The translations under genes and the position numbers were made by a program. Under the pieces are notes generated by a model, which ran no database searches, was not told the DNA's origin, and saw only the letters and a program-made list of their open reading frames with translations. A stretch of DNA of 64,000 nucleotides, from the NCBI GenBank assembly GCA_030549335.1, contig CM060194.1, positions 33,004,171 to 33,068,170 on the forward strand, given 5' to 3'. Positions 49,955 to 63,300 of the stretch are shown one piece after another. The stretch's first letter is position 1. The number at the start of each line of letters is the position of its first letter. Origin of the DNA: Pontederia crassipes. Lineage: Eukaryota > Streptophyta > Magnoliopsida > Commelinales > Pontederiaceae.

Positions 49955-50590
49955 CGTATTGTATCTATCCTGTCTGTAGCCTAGCTGTCGAGAGGAGCAG
50001 AGGTGTTTGAAGAACTCACACTCGCAAATCTTGTAGGATGTGGGCACATCTCTTTTCTGGATCATGTTTTTCTTTATTTAGAAACAAACATTTGCTGGGC
50101 AGTTGATAGGAAAATGTAGGCCAATATTATCAATTATGCCCGTTTCTTTTTCATTATTATGACAGATTCAAGTTATTTTGTTTTAACATGATCACCTTTT
50201 ACTTTACAATGGTAATTGCTCTAAACCTTTTCAGTTTTGTTCTTTTTTATTTCATTGCAGTGTTCTGTCCCTTGTATTAATAATATTTATTAACACATTA
50301 AAGTGAATATGATTACATATCAACATATAAAAATAAAGGGATAAATTTTAGGATTATTTTCATAAATTACTCTTAAATTATTGCGATTTTTTGCATTTAA
50401 TTTCAAACAATGAATTTATTATTTTGTATTATTAAATTATCACGATTTTTTTCATTTTTTTGTTATTTTTTACTTTTTTTTCATTTACCAAAAGATTAAA
50501 TCACTCCTCCCTCCAAAAAAATATAAAATAATAAATATAAAAAAATCATTGGAATGATTAAAGTTTAAAAAGATTAAAGTTTAAAAAGTT
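49955..50590. other. 3' flank of the CCCH gene
   Basis: Contains the 3'UTR of the CCCH gene and AT-rich DNA leading to a copia remnant. No other gene is visible. Confidence 0.6.
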
Positions 50591-50599
50591 TTAAAAGAT

Positions 50600-51398
50600 T
50601 AAACTTGGTTTTTCAGCAGTTAACTCAAGTAGCACCCCTCTTGAGCAGAACTTAATTCTCTAAAGATGCTTTACAGCAAGACCCTCTTCTTGATTTGCCT
50701 GAACGATTTAAACAGTTAATTGGCAGATTAATCTACGTAACTCATACACGTCCGAATATAGCTTTTGTCATCATTTAAGTCAATTTATGTATGCTCCTAA
50801 ACAATCTCATTTAGAGACTGGACTACAAGTGGTTAAGTATCTCAAACAAGCTCTTGGTTCTCAGCTGAAAAGAATTCTCAAGTGTTGGCTTAGAATTCTC
50901 AAGTGTTGGCTTATTGCAGATGCCGACTGGGCATCTTGCATTTTCACCAGAAAATCCATTTTTGCTTTGTGTGTCAAAGTGGGCAGTTCTTTGGTCTCGT
51001 GGAAGTCAAAGAAGCAGTTGATGGTTTCCCGCTCTTCTGCGGAAATAGAGTATCGAGCTATTGTGTTGTTGGTGGGAGAACTTATGTGGTTGGACAGAGT
51101 ATTTAATGAATTGTGTCTGCCACTTCAAAAATCCATTCAAGGTGTTTACAGATAGTCGAGCTGTGATTCAAATGGTTGGAAATCCTATTTTCCACGAAAG
51201 AACCAAGCACATTGGGATAGATTGCCATTTTATAAGGGAGAAGAGTTTGAGTAGTCTGATCACTCTACATCATATTTCTACTAACGTGAGCAACTAGTGG
51301 TGGATCTTCTGACCAAAAGCCTACCACGACAACAACACGAACACAGTTTCCAAGTTGGGACTCACTTGTTCCGACCCCCTAACTTGAGGGGAAGTATT
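50600..51398 (+). mobile_element. Ty1/copia polyprotein remnant (end of reverse transcriptase and RNase H)
   Basis: Broken frames encode DPLLDLPERFKQLIGRLIYV, then TRPNIAFVI, LQVVKYLKQALG, ADADWASC and SLVSWKSKKQLMVSRSSAEI, followed by the usual IHVFTDSRAVIQM-type text after a frameshift. This is the C-terminal part of copia pol. It is followed by a polypurine tract (TTGAGGGGAAGT, about 51384-51395) and an LTR. The element is 5'-truncated and inactive. Confidence 0.9.
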
Positions 51399-51725
51399 GT
51401 TGGGTTGCTTATTAAGTTGCTGTTAATTGGTTTTATTACAAGAGAGTGAAGTGTTGTCCGTGTTCAGGTTATCAGTCATTGTAAGTCACGGTAGCGATAG
51501 TTAAAGTTTATATCGTTTTGGTTTTTTCGCTTTATACTTTTGTGATGTAATTGTCGTGTGGCTGCATCCGTTAGCGACTATATAAACCTCAGAAGTGGAA
51601 GCTGTAGATGATTTTTTATGATTCTGAAATAACATCATACATCTTCTCTCCCCACTCTCTGGTGCTGTTCCATCTCATTGGAATACGATCATGGCGGAGG
51701 GACAAAGGAGCTCTGCAGTTTAACA
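51399..51725 (+). mobile_element. 3' LTR of the copia remnant
   Basis: Begins TGTTGGGTTGC directly after the polypurine tract and ends TTTAACA, so the termini are TGTT...AACA. It is 327 bp long, with a TATATAAA box at about 51580 and a downstream transcript-start context. No 5' LTR is present in the window. Confidence 0.85.
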
Positions 51726-51799
51726 GTTAGCAACCTACCATTGTTGCTTGTGCATTTGAAGCCAAAGCATATATGGTGAGAAATACGAGGATAGGAGAC

Positions 51800-51890
51800 C
51801 CTGTGCTATCCTCATCATGTCAAAAGGAAAAAAAAAAAAAACATACATCCACTTTGCTATCCTCATCATGTCAAAAGGAAAAATCATGCA
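51800..51890. repeat. ~45-bp tandem duplication with an A-run
   Basis: GCTATCCTCATCATGTCAAA followed by AGG, an A-run and CAT.CATCCACT occurs twice (about 51807 and 51857). The first copy has a long A-run (about 15 A) where the second has five. Confidence 0.8.
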
Positions 51891-52145
51891 TCCACTCTCA
51901 TTGAAACCAAGAAGCAAGAAGCAAGAAGCAATGCTTCAGCCTGTTCATAGTTCAAGCCACAACCTTCCACACGGAAAAGCTTCATATTTGTCTCCCTTAA
52001 AAATCGAAAACCTAGGCCCCCTCTTTCATTAATGGCTATACATCCTCCCCATACCATAGGTGCAACTCCTCTGTTATCAGTCCTCGAGTGTTTGCGCAAA
52101 AAATATCTATTGTGTTGATCAATTCTCTTCAACACGAGGCATTTA
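51885..52145 (-). mobile_element. L1-type LINE reverse-transcriptase 3' fragment
   Basis: The minus strand encodes RNYFLRKHSRTDNRG-like text followed by ERGGLGFRFLRETNMKLF, which matches the conserved GGLG(F/I)R..L..N block at the end of plant LINE reverse transcriptase. Truncated on both sides. Confidence 0.75.
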
Positions 52146-54307
52146 AAAGATGGACATCAAATCACTGTTGTCACTAAAACTTACTGCAAAATCGGAAGTG
52201 ACATTGGACCATTTTGAATCGTCCGATCAAAATAGGGATGAACCAGACAAAATCGGTCTGAACAAATTGGCCAAATACTATTTTTATTTTTTTTCACCAA
52301 TCTAATTACTTTTGATCATAGTCATCTCTTAAATCCATTTTATATAAGTTGTCTTCTCCTCACTTTGTTACTATTCTCAATGTGAGATTGTTTATTTATT
52401 TCTTTTTCTCATTTAATAATTAATTTTGTCTTTATTCTTTTGATATCAATGTGAGATTGTTTATTTGTACAATTTTTTATTCATTAATTTGTTCTTACTT
52501 TTTATTTATCAATAATAAACTATTTTATCTATATATTTTCTTTTTATTCTTATTTTGTAGCAATTTAATATATAATACATATATTTTACTTCAACAAATA
52601 TTGCAATCGTGAATTTATTTTTTATATAAAGTTTTTACATTAAATATTAATATAAATTTAGTAGCTACTAAATTAATATGTATTAATTTTTGAAGTTTAA
52701 CTTACGAAGTCATTTTATATGATTATGAACAATATGTGATTTGATTTAACATACTTTTTACAATTATAATATTTTATTCTTATCCAATTCGGATCTAAAA
52801 CAAAAACTTTTTCGGATCCATGTTTAGTCCGATTCTTACAACACTACATCAAATATACCGACAATCTCAATAAGTACAGAAAGACCACCACCGTAAAGAA
52901 GTCTAGACAACTACCAAACCTTTTTCTACCCTTTCCATCACTATCGTCCAATCTCTCATTAAAATTTTTAAAATTTTTAGGATGTCGTTATTGTCACTTC
53001 AAAACACACTATTATCACTCTATCACGTGAATGTTAAAATTACTGGACACTTTTTGAGTGCCGAAATTACTGGACACTTTTATGAGATAAAATAAAGTGA
53101 CAATAATATATTTTAGAGTGACAATAGTAATGTCCAATTTTTATTTGTCAATTAGGAGCAATCCAAGATATCTTTTATTCCATATCTATTTTTGTTCTAT
53201 AAAATTACACGTGTTCTATATTTTACTATAAATAAGTTTAGATGCCTTGTAATAATTACTTGTGTGACTGTTAGCATTGAAATTGTCGACTGTAATATTA
53301 TTATGGATATTTGAATAAATATTAAATAGATGAAAAATGGATAACCAGTTGTTGAGTTCAAGTTTTATTTTTATGAATATCTACCTTTTTAGGGTGACAA
53401 AAATTTAATATGTTACACTTCAAATAAACAATATTTTTTTCACATAATATTCATAATTAAATAATTTGTTATCTTATGTTCATTTATGCCGTTTTATGTA
53501 GATGAAGTCATTCCACCCTTTAAAATGATCAAATACTTATTATTCTCTCAATTGAACTTCTATAAAAGCTAGCATCCCCTTTTCTCTACTAATAAATTGC
53601 TAAAATTATCGTAGGCTTAGTTGACCCTAAGATTAAGAAGTTTGAGTCCTTTCTCGAAACAGCTTGCTCAGTTCAATTAATTAGGTTTCAATAAAATTAA
53701 CCAAGCTACATAAGTTTTAAGAAAACAGTTTATTTTAGTTGGGTAACAAAAAGATAATTAAGATAATATATAAATTAACAAGGGAGCGTGAAAGTGTCAT
53801 CAAAATTGTAGACGTCTTTCTATAAACTGGCGAAAATTTTCTTTTTACTATTACAATCATTCTAGTTGTGAAACAAAAAATATTTTACGACATTATTTTA
53901 AACTCAGTAAGATGGGGAGGTCATCTTTTACAATGATTTTGGAGAAAGAGAGATTACAGAGCAACGAACCCGAAAAAGGAAAAGAAAATATGTTTGTGAG
54001 GTCAGGTCAGGTGTGCAGAAGAAACAAGAGTCCTGAAAGAGGAAAATTTCCCATTTGGCACTTTCGCAAAAGATAAATAGTACATCGTCTGAGTATATAT
54101 CCGTAGCAAATGCTACGTGTCCTCGACTACAAAACAAAAAAAAAAAAAAGTCTAAACAACCAAAACAGAAGGCTAAACACCATCACTTATTTCGGGTTGA
54201 CATATATAATTACAACATCCTGATTATGTACAAAAAGAATATGAGAATACAAAGGCCAGCGGGTTTCGTGCTGACCTGAACAAACAGAACCAACTCTATA
54301 ACCAAAA
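52146..54307. other. AT-rich intergenic region between copia/LINE remnants and the 3' end of the next gene
   Basis: About 2.1 kb without recognised coding sequence. It includes the presumed 3'UTR of the minus-strand gene near 53940-54307. Confidence 0.65.
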
Positions 54308-57300
54308 TCAAACAAGCGTCCGCAACTTCGTCAACATAGTTTGCATGCTTTCAAGCTTCTGCATGAGATCATTTACGCCTGAAATGTGATCCGAAGTGTC
54401 TGCACTGCTCAACTCTGAAACAAGTTTCGAACATTTGGCCTGCGAATCTGAAATTTCGGCTTCTAACAAGGCAATCGTGGACTGCACGGTTTCATTTGGA
54501 GCCTCCATGATGGCGTGTGAAGGGGTCCTGGGAGTGCAGCAGACACTGCCAAAACTACTACGCCTACTCAGTTTGTCTGGCGTCAGAATTTTATCTATGT
54601 TACCGCTTCCTGCAAGAATATAATTGATCAAAAGATGCATAGCAGATAGCACACTAAACACCCGAGAGAGAAAAATTAGGAATGCAGTACACACTAAGTA
54701 GATTAGTGCAATGAAACCAACTAGCCAAAAGTCATAAGCCATCAGCAAGCTCATACACAAGAATGACTAAGAACATTGGTTAGATCATCAAATATTTCAA
54801 AAGTAATTCTAACATAGACCGCCATGCAAATCTGGAAATGAAAACTGTGCAATTTTCATTTTCTCGAGAATTGGAATGTTCCAGTTCGAACACATCATAA
54901 ACCAAAGAACTTACAAAATAAAACTTAAGCTTGTAATAGAATTCTTACCTAAGTTAGTAAGCTGATCCATAGCACCTTGGCCAAGTGATTTATCAAGCTT
55001 AAGCAAACGCAGCATTCCAGCTGCAATTCTGCCCATTGAATCAATTTCAGATCTGCAAAGAGAAGCAAGGTGTTCCAACTCCTCCTTTGTAGCAACTGCT
55101 TCAATCTGCGTTACAGTCATCCCAAGTAACTCACGTCATACTTGTATTCACCACAATAAGAGAACAAAAAGATTTGCAACTTTACCGGTTCTTTCACTGA
55201 GAACTTAATATTCTCCAGTATCCACTTTGCCATCATATCATCGTTGTTGTCAACAACAACTAGACCAACTTCAACATCTAAACCATTGTTACCAACTTCA
55301 CCTAATGACTTCGTTTCTCTCTCCACTTTATTTTCTCCTGAATCTGCTTTAGCATTTTGATGCATCAGACGTGGTTTCAAAGCCTGGAGACCTTCTATAG
55401 ACACCTGCAGTGATCCTTAGCATAATGAGTCATGCGGAAAAAAGAAAGCAAAAGTAATACCAGTGTACATTCTTCAGCCCTTCCCATTCTCACTACACTT
55501 TGTTATACTACAACTACCATAAAGATAGCTTCTTGAAGAAAGTTTGGCCCTAGCCATGAGCCACACACTTAAATCTCTATGTGAGACACTAACAGTTTAC
55601 ACAACATGATGCATATCCTAAAATTTGATTAGTACAAATTTCATTTGAAAGACACAAGATTAAGGCCAATGGAAATTAGGAACAAGTCCAACACAAGAAA
55701 TAAGCTTAGAAGTGCTGTAAGCCAACAGCCTAAGAAAGATCATAGATCGACATCAATAGGCCTTGAGAACTAGTTGATTAGACATTAAAATTTTGGTTTG
55801 ATGTTTGTTTGAAAGAACTGTAATCATGAACTAAAAAATCAATGACCTTTAAATTCTAAAGAGTATTCGGACGAAACATGAAAACTAAGACAATTTTACT
55901 TCTAAAAAGATAAAAATATTAAGTTGAGCAAAAAGTATGACAACTGATTATTATTTTGAATAATAAAACAATAAACAATATAAAAATGAGATTATATATA
56001 AGGTTTTATTTACAATAATCGTACTTGTAGCACTACTGAAATAAGAATATTGAATTGCAATAAAATATTTATGATATTATTCAAAAGTATATGTAACATA
56101 ATACAACAAAATATTTTCTCAAAAAAAAAAAACAACAAAATATCAAGTTTAGCATGATTTATAAATTTGACATGCAAAAAAGTATACTTGTGGTAATACA
56201 AAGGTACTATACATGTAGTTAAAAAAATGAAAATTTGTTGTAAACATTACTACATCCAATAATTACAAATATAATAATATAAACTTGCTACAATGTATAA
56301 TAATTTTGTCGTCCTTTCTCATTTAAAAAAAAATGTTAGTATATATTTTAGCTAATAACTTAATAGAACCCAAATTATAATATAAATTATTTGGTGCAAT
56401 AATTTTAATTCAGAAAAGAACATTATTTCTTTTCTAAAAGCAAAAAGGATGGCCACCCATTTGTGGTAGTCATCCATATCTAATTGAACTTGATAGAGAA
56501 CATTACTTTTTTTTTTTGAGAAGGGATAGAGAACATTACTCAATAATCTATTAGAGAATAAATTAGAAGTTAATTAGTAGCTTACCTAGATAATGTTTTG
56601 GAGAGTTAACATTTTAAATAAAAATTAGTGATCTAGTTAAAAGTATTGATGATTACTAAATATAATAAATAAAACTATTATTTTTCTGTAATAAACAAAT
56701 ATTAGTATGTGCATAGCATTAAGTGTAATAATATAATGGGTTGATTCTTTTGCTGCCTTGAAACTATCGGGTATTTCCATATCCAACCGTGCATTATAAA
56801 AAATGCCAATTGGCTCTTTAAACTTATATCATGTAATTGATATAAATATCAAGTATTACGAAATTGGACAGAGGGATTAAAATGTTGGGAGTACAAAAGT
56901 TCGAGTCAAATGACATTTTTTATAATACAAGGTTAGATATGGAAATATGGCATAAGTAAAAAAAATTAACCACAACATGAAAGTGTTGATATATAATTAA
57001 CAATTCACATTTATTTTAATTAATATCTACATTAAACCATAGACAATAGTCTAGTGTAATATTAAATTAATATTTAAACATATTGTAACATTGAAAAAAT
57101 ATAATATAGATAATAGAACAAAACACCACTTTAGAAAAATGGAAGATAAAAATAGAGGTACCAATCGTCGACTGGAAACAGCTAAAAGCAAAAACCTTAA
57201 AACCAAAACCATGGTCATGAGATCCTTTGATGGGAACTTCAGTTCTGTTGATTCTAGCTTAGGCCATCAAGTCATTTGACAGAATCTGTGGAAGCCAAGG

Positions 57301-60300
57301 TTATTCTGGCCACAGCCAAACCAGCCCAAACCTATTTGATGCACGAAAGAAAAAACTTAGAAAAAGAAATAAAATGTGGAAAAATGACCATAGACCTGGA
57401 ATGTACAACTCCTGTAGATGTATGATATAATCAAATCCTGAGTAAATATACCATAGGTTCTTCCCTATTTGGTGATACCATCAGTGAGGCATCTTCATAA
57501 TGGTGGGATCAGTACATACTTTCTTTTTGGAATCATCAGTACACCCTGGAGCAACATTAGCGATTACTTTCCCTGGATGGTAGCTTTGGCCAAGAGCAGT
57601 AATGGATCCAGCTTAAATTTTTAGGGGGAACAAGCATGTATATATATTATATATAAACTTTAATTTTCTTTTTATATATTATGTAGTCATGTGAAAATTT
57701 GGAGGTTGGGGAGCAAGCCCTCCCTCCCAAAATGATCCCACTCCATCCCTGGGGCCAAGAGGCTTCGGTGTCATCATATTGGTCAGGCCCAAAAGACATG
57801 CAGGGCTGTTAAACAAGATTTGCGATAACATTTGCACCCTCCCTGATGATGTTTAGTCCTCACCTTATTAGACAAGATATCCAACTTCTTTTTAGGAGAA
57901 CAAGATATCGAACTTGAGATGAGGAATTCGATGCCTTGCCTCTGCACGGTACCCACAAAGCCTATGATTTTGCATAGTGCCACCGGTTATTGCATTGGGT
58001 AAACTTTTGTTACTCATGTAGTCCTAATAACTTCAGGAAAAATGCACGGGCATGGTCCTTTGGTTGATTCTTGGCCCAAAGAATATATGCCAAATTTCTG
58101 CCCATGACACCTAAAAGATGGACAGGCAATATACCGGCAATGTCGTAAGGATTGTGTTAACAAGAACAAGGCGGCCACTACGAGAAAAGAATCTAGATTT
58201 CCAGCTGTCCCACCTTTTTTCCACACTTTCCACCATTTTTGTCTAGTCTCTCACTAAAATTTTCCTGTGGTCAAAGATAGTCCAACAATGTGAGAGGTAA
58301 GAGCCTCCACACACATTGACATATGGGCACCTAATTTTGACACCATATGTGCTTTGTGAGCCGGTGAGGATGCTACCCACATAATAAAGTAAGCCTAGGG
58401 GGCCTAGATTTTTTTTTAGAAGAAAAAGGATGGCCACCCTATTATGCGGTTGTCATCCAGGTATATATATATATGGAATGAGAATGATAGACAAGTGTGA
58501 GCTGATGATGTAGGAGAAATAAGATAATATTTTAGTAGTTATTGTTGTTATATTTATCTTTTTAGATTACTTAGAATCTATTAGTTAATATTGTTATCTT
58601 TTAAATTAGTTTAGATTTAATTGTAAAATGTCTATAAATAGGCATGTACTCTTTTGTTATTGATAGTTCAATTATTATCCAATTATTCATTAAACATGTG
58701 TGGTTTTATTCTCGGTGGATTTCGAGCCTCGGTGGATTCTGAGTTTATCAAGCTATTGATGGTGCTTTGAACCGTCAACCTCTTTCGAGATTCGTCCAAA
58801 AGTTGTAATCTCCTCCACTTTACGATCCTCCACTGCGTCAAGATTTTATTCTCGGTGGATTCCGAGCCTCAGTGGATTCCGAGTTTATCAAGCTATTGAT
58901 GGTGCTTTGAACCGTCAACCTCTTTCGAGATTCGTCCGAAAGTTGTAATCTCCTCCACTTTACGATCCTCCGTTGCGTCAAGTGGTATCAGAGCCTTCGA
59001 GGAGATTTACCTCTTCATCCCGGTGCTCGTCTTCTTTTTCATTATCCATTTATTATTTTATTTTATTTTCCTTCCTAACTGAAATGTCTCCATTATTTTT
59101 ATTTTGTTTATTTTCTTATTTGACTACCTCTTTATCATTTTTCTTTCTCTTTCTCTTTTCCCTCGTCATTTGTTAATTACATTATTTTTATCTTTTTTTT
59201 TGTTTTTTTCTTTTAATTTTATTTAACTAATTAGATGAGGATAGATCCACCTTCATTCAATGGGTATTTTGATATCGATGAATTTTTACATTGGATTTCT
59301 AAGGTTGAACACTTCTTTGATTATTAGGATATTCCGGAATCTTAACAAGCCAAATTAGTGGCCAACAAATTTTCAGGCAGAGCATTTTCTTGGTGGAAAG
59401 ATAATAAGTTTGTTATCACAAACAACCTATTCGGAATGGAGAAAGTTGAAAAAAATACTCGTCGAATATTTTTTTGCCTTCATCATATCATTATGTTGTT
59501 TTTCAACAATCAAGCAAATATCAACAAGAGAGGCAAAATTTATTGCAAGAAGTGCAAATTCATTTGAAGAACATCAAAAATTTGATTGAGAAAGTTCAAC
59601 AACGATTGGATAACATAATCAATAAAGTTCCCCACACTCCATCAGATTTTATGCAATCTTGTGAATATCAAGTATCTTTGGAAGTTATATTTGCTCCAAC
59701 TGAAGTACTACAAGAGGCTATTCAACATATTAAAATCTATCCAAATACTGAAGAGTTGGTTATTTTGAATTTTCTTGCAGAATCTGTGCAATCTTGTGAA
59801 GATCAATTATCTTTTGGAAGTTGTGTCTGTTCCAATTGAAGAATTACAAGAAACTACTCAAGATATCAGAATCTACCCAAATTCTGAAGAGTTGGTTATT
59901 TTGGATTTTCTTTCTGAAGCAAAAGAAGATAAATTTATTCAGGAGGTGGATGAAAAGTTGGAATCAAATCCATAAACTGACAAGAAAAATTTGCTTCAAA
60001 TTCTTCAAGTTGATATGAGATGCGTCAAAGTTTTTGTCAGCACCAAAGATTATGAACTTTTGCAGATTGCATTTTCACGCCAAATTTTTATAACAATATA
60101 TTTGGTACTGCTATACAATATACTTGGCTTGAATGACTTATCTGATGAGTTGAAAAAGAAGATTAGACCGTTGCGGGATATTACGCGTGAACCTCCAGAT
60201 ACAATTTTTCAGAGTTCGAGGTCGAACTCTTTTGAAGAAAGGGAGAATGATATAGGAGAAATAAGATAATATTTTAGTAGTTATTGTTGTTATATTTATC

Positions 60301-63300
60301 TTTTTAGATTACTTAGAATCTATTAGTTAGTATTATTATCTTTTAAATTAGTTTAGATTTAATTGTAAAATGTCTATAAATAGGCATGTACTCTTTTCTT
60401 GTTGATAGTTCAATTATTATCCAATTATTCATTAAACCTGTGTGGTTTTATTCTCGGCTCGGTGAATTTCGAGTTTATCAAGCTATTGACGGTGCTTTGA
60501 ACCGTCAACCTCTTTCGAGATTCGTCCGAAAGTTATAATCTCCTCCACTTTACGATCCTCCGCTGCGTCAATGTAGGAGAAATAAGATAATATTTTAGTA
60601 GTTATTGTTGTTATATTTATCTTTTTAGATTACTTAGAATCTATTAGTTAGTATTGTTATCTTTTTTTTGCGGGAAAGAAGGATGTTAGGTGGTTGTCAT
60701 TCGGTGTATATATAACTATGGGATGAAAATGATATACAAGTGTAAGCTCTCAAAGTGAGAGCAGAGCAAAAGCAAAAAGTATTGTTATCTTTTAAATTAG
60801 TTTAGATTTAATTATAAAATGTTTATAAATAGGAATGTACTCTTTTGTTATTGATAGTTCAATTATTATCCAATTATTCATTAAACTTGTGTGATTTTAT
60901 TCTCGGTGGATCCCGAGCCTCGGTGGATTCCGAGTTTATCAAGCTATTGATGGTGCCTTGAACCGTCAACCTCTTTCGAGATTCGTCCGAAAGTTGCAAT
61001 CTCCTCCACTTTACGATCCTCCGCTGCGTCAGCTGAGCTCTCGAAAGAAAGCGAAAAAAAATGGAAATCAACTATCCAAAACCTCACTCCCACAAAAGAA
61101 AAGGAATGTGGTGTACAATATGCTCTGACCGACTATCACTCCCCATAAAAAATCACCCGGTTACGCTGAAGCCATATGGCTCAGAACCAGCAAAAAAACC
61201 GCCAGTGGCGCTCTCCATCTCTGCCTCTGTCATGTGAGAACTCGAGAACATCGCCATAAAGACTGAGAATCCAAGGGAAAGAGATCTCCGATGGTCGTCC
61301 GTTGCCAAATGCCTCGTGCTGTCGGGCAATCTAAGAATCGATGATCAGCGTCCTCCTCCACCTCAACACACAAAACACAGCTAGTGTCCGTGTGAGGTGC
61401 CAATCTCGCCCTGTATATCCTGGTGAGAAGCTGGTCCCGATGCATGAGCTAAACAAAGATCTTGACTTTTAGCAGTATTCAAGATCTCCAGATGAGTAGA
61501 CTCATCTGCCATGAAATCCTCAGATGCATCCATGTCTGGAAGGAATCTGATATATAAGCTGCGTGCTGACCAAGACTCTGAAAGCCATTCCTAGCAGTCT
61601 GACCTGGAACGGTCGAGCCGGTAGGGAGAGATCCTCTGGTGAAGCGCGCGCTAGGAGCTCAGTGAGTGATGCGCTGGTCCGTAAGAGCTGATCTAAAAGG
61701 GGGGGGGGGGTGGTGGTGGGTCCAAGAACTAGAGTCAGTGGCACCAGCTTCGGACCAAGTCTCGCATCAGGATGTGCTGCCAGAGCATATAAATGAGGGA
61801 ATGCCACCAAAATGAGAAGTACTCTCTAGTGCCAAGTGAGGGTATCATGAGTGGGTGCACTTGCAGGAGCAACGCCGCCACTCCCCTCCAAAAAAATGAG
61901 GCCCCACGAGGCAAGATAAGCCTTGACTTCCAAGATAGGCTGCGCCCATAGCAGGTGAAGAAGACCAAACTCCGTAAGCTATCCTCAGGCTCTAAAGGAA
62001 TAATTGGGCTTGATGAGAGGACCTAGATTTGATTTCTTCAATCTTTCAAGGACGTGTTTTATACCAATGGGACACATTCGTGACAGTTTTTTTAGCCATT
62101 TGGCTTGAAGATAACAACTTAGCTCAAAGGAGAGAAATGCTACATTTTTTTTAGAAGAGAAATGCTACATTGAGAACATTATACTTTTTTTTGAGAAAAG
62201 AACATTATATATCACATCCAGTTTTTTCCTACAGAAGTTTTATAATACTTTGTCACTCATCGCTAACTATATATGCACATCTTTCTAGATTCACACGAGA
62301 AGGACTAGTCCTTTTTCTATTCACCCTTTTACTCAATAAAAAAGTACTATATATTGGAGGAAAAGGAGTGGAACCAACAAAAGGATGGATAAACAATAAA
62401 CTTTTGTAAGTTGTTCTTGCACTGATAAACATTACATTACAACAACAACAACAACAACAAAGCCTTATCCCACTAGGTGGGGTCGGCTACATGGATCATA
62501 CGACGCCATATTCGTTGATCCATGTTCATGAGATTCGACAGGGTTATTGATAAATATTACATTATTTAGATATTTTGATCAATGAATATCATGTACATCC
62601 TAGTTTATGACAAATAGTAAGTTTCTTGTTTGTTATTAATAGAAAGCTGTTGTCATCAAAATGCCCTGGAAGCTTTTATAATGGTTATGGCATCGTTTCA
62701 GCCCTTCTATTCCCCTCCTCAACTCCTAATCCAAACAGGGTATAAAATTATTCTCAATCAAACCTAAATGTTCTATACGAAAGACCAATTTAAGCAATAT
62801 CATATTAAAAAAATCAACTGATATGCTCACTATGCACCTGCTCTAGAAGAGAGAAAAAGCATGGGCACAACCACTTAGGGAATGCCGACGACAAGTAACT
62901 TGGTGGGCTTCCAGTTAAGAGAATGAAGATGTTAGCTCCACCTGTCCTATTATAACAACAGACTGCCATTTACCTGATATTCCATAACTGCAGTTGACTA
63001 CTACTTGTAGACCATGTTATTTGCTTATATGTTCCCTTACTATTTGCTTAACTGTTTATCGTGGGTATGCTCCATAAAGATCCATCCAATGCTTTTGTTT
63101 TTGGCATGGATGGTAATTATTGTAGGAGCATTGTCAAGTACATATGAACTATACCGATGATGCTGTTTTAGGATCCCTTTTTTGTTAGGGGGTGTTTTAA
63201 TATCCTTATTCAGAGATCCTTACACTATCATTACTCAAACAAAGATTTTCTTTCTTCCAAATCTGATGTCACCTTCCACTCTATTCTACTTTGGTGTTAC

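Larger units (their letters stand above)
58506..61031 (+). mobile_element. Non-autonomous or deleted Ty3/gypsy element with three LTRs
   Basis: LTR 58506-58980, primer binding site TGGTATCAGAGCC at 58983-58995, internal 58981-60247, LTR 60248-60570, then a further LTR 60571-61031. The exact 5-bp target duplication GCTGA is at 58501-58505 and 61032-61036. The internal part encodes a broken gag start (MRIDPPSFNGYFDIDEFLHW, then KLVANKFSGRAFSWWKD) and, near its end, text such as REPPDTIFQSSRSNSFEERE. No pol is present. The third LTR is a tandem extra copy, as produced by unequal recombination between LTRs. Confidence 0.9.
58409..62019 (-). mobile_element. L1-type LINE, 5'-truncated, itself split by an LTR element
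   Basis: The 3' end at 58409 is a T-run, AGAAG and the hairpin GGATGGCCACCC...GGTTGTCATCC, then (TA)n. The body resumes at 61037 after the LTR element: minus-strand zf-RVT text DTSCVLCVEVEEDADHRFLD and upstream ORF2 C-terminal text up to ~62019. Together about 1.08 kb of LINE. Probable target duplication GGCCTAGATT / GGACCTAGATT at about 58399-58408 and 62019-62029. Confidence 0.75.

Noticed and set aside
51800-51890. Another ultra-short LINE stub
   Set aside because: The repeated block is a ~45-bp tandem copy including flanking text; it does not show a clean insert between short duplications.
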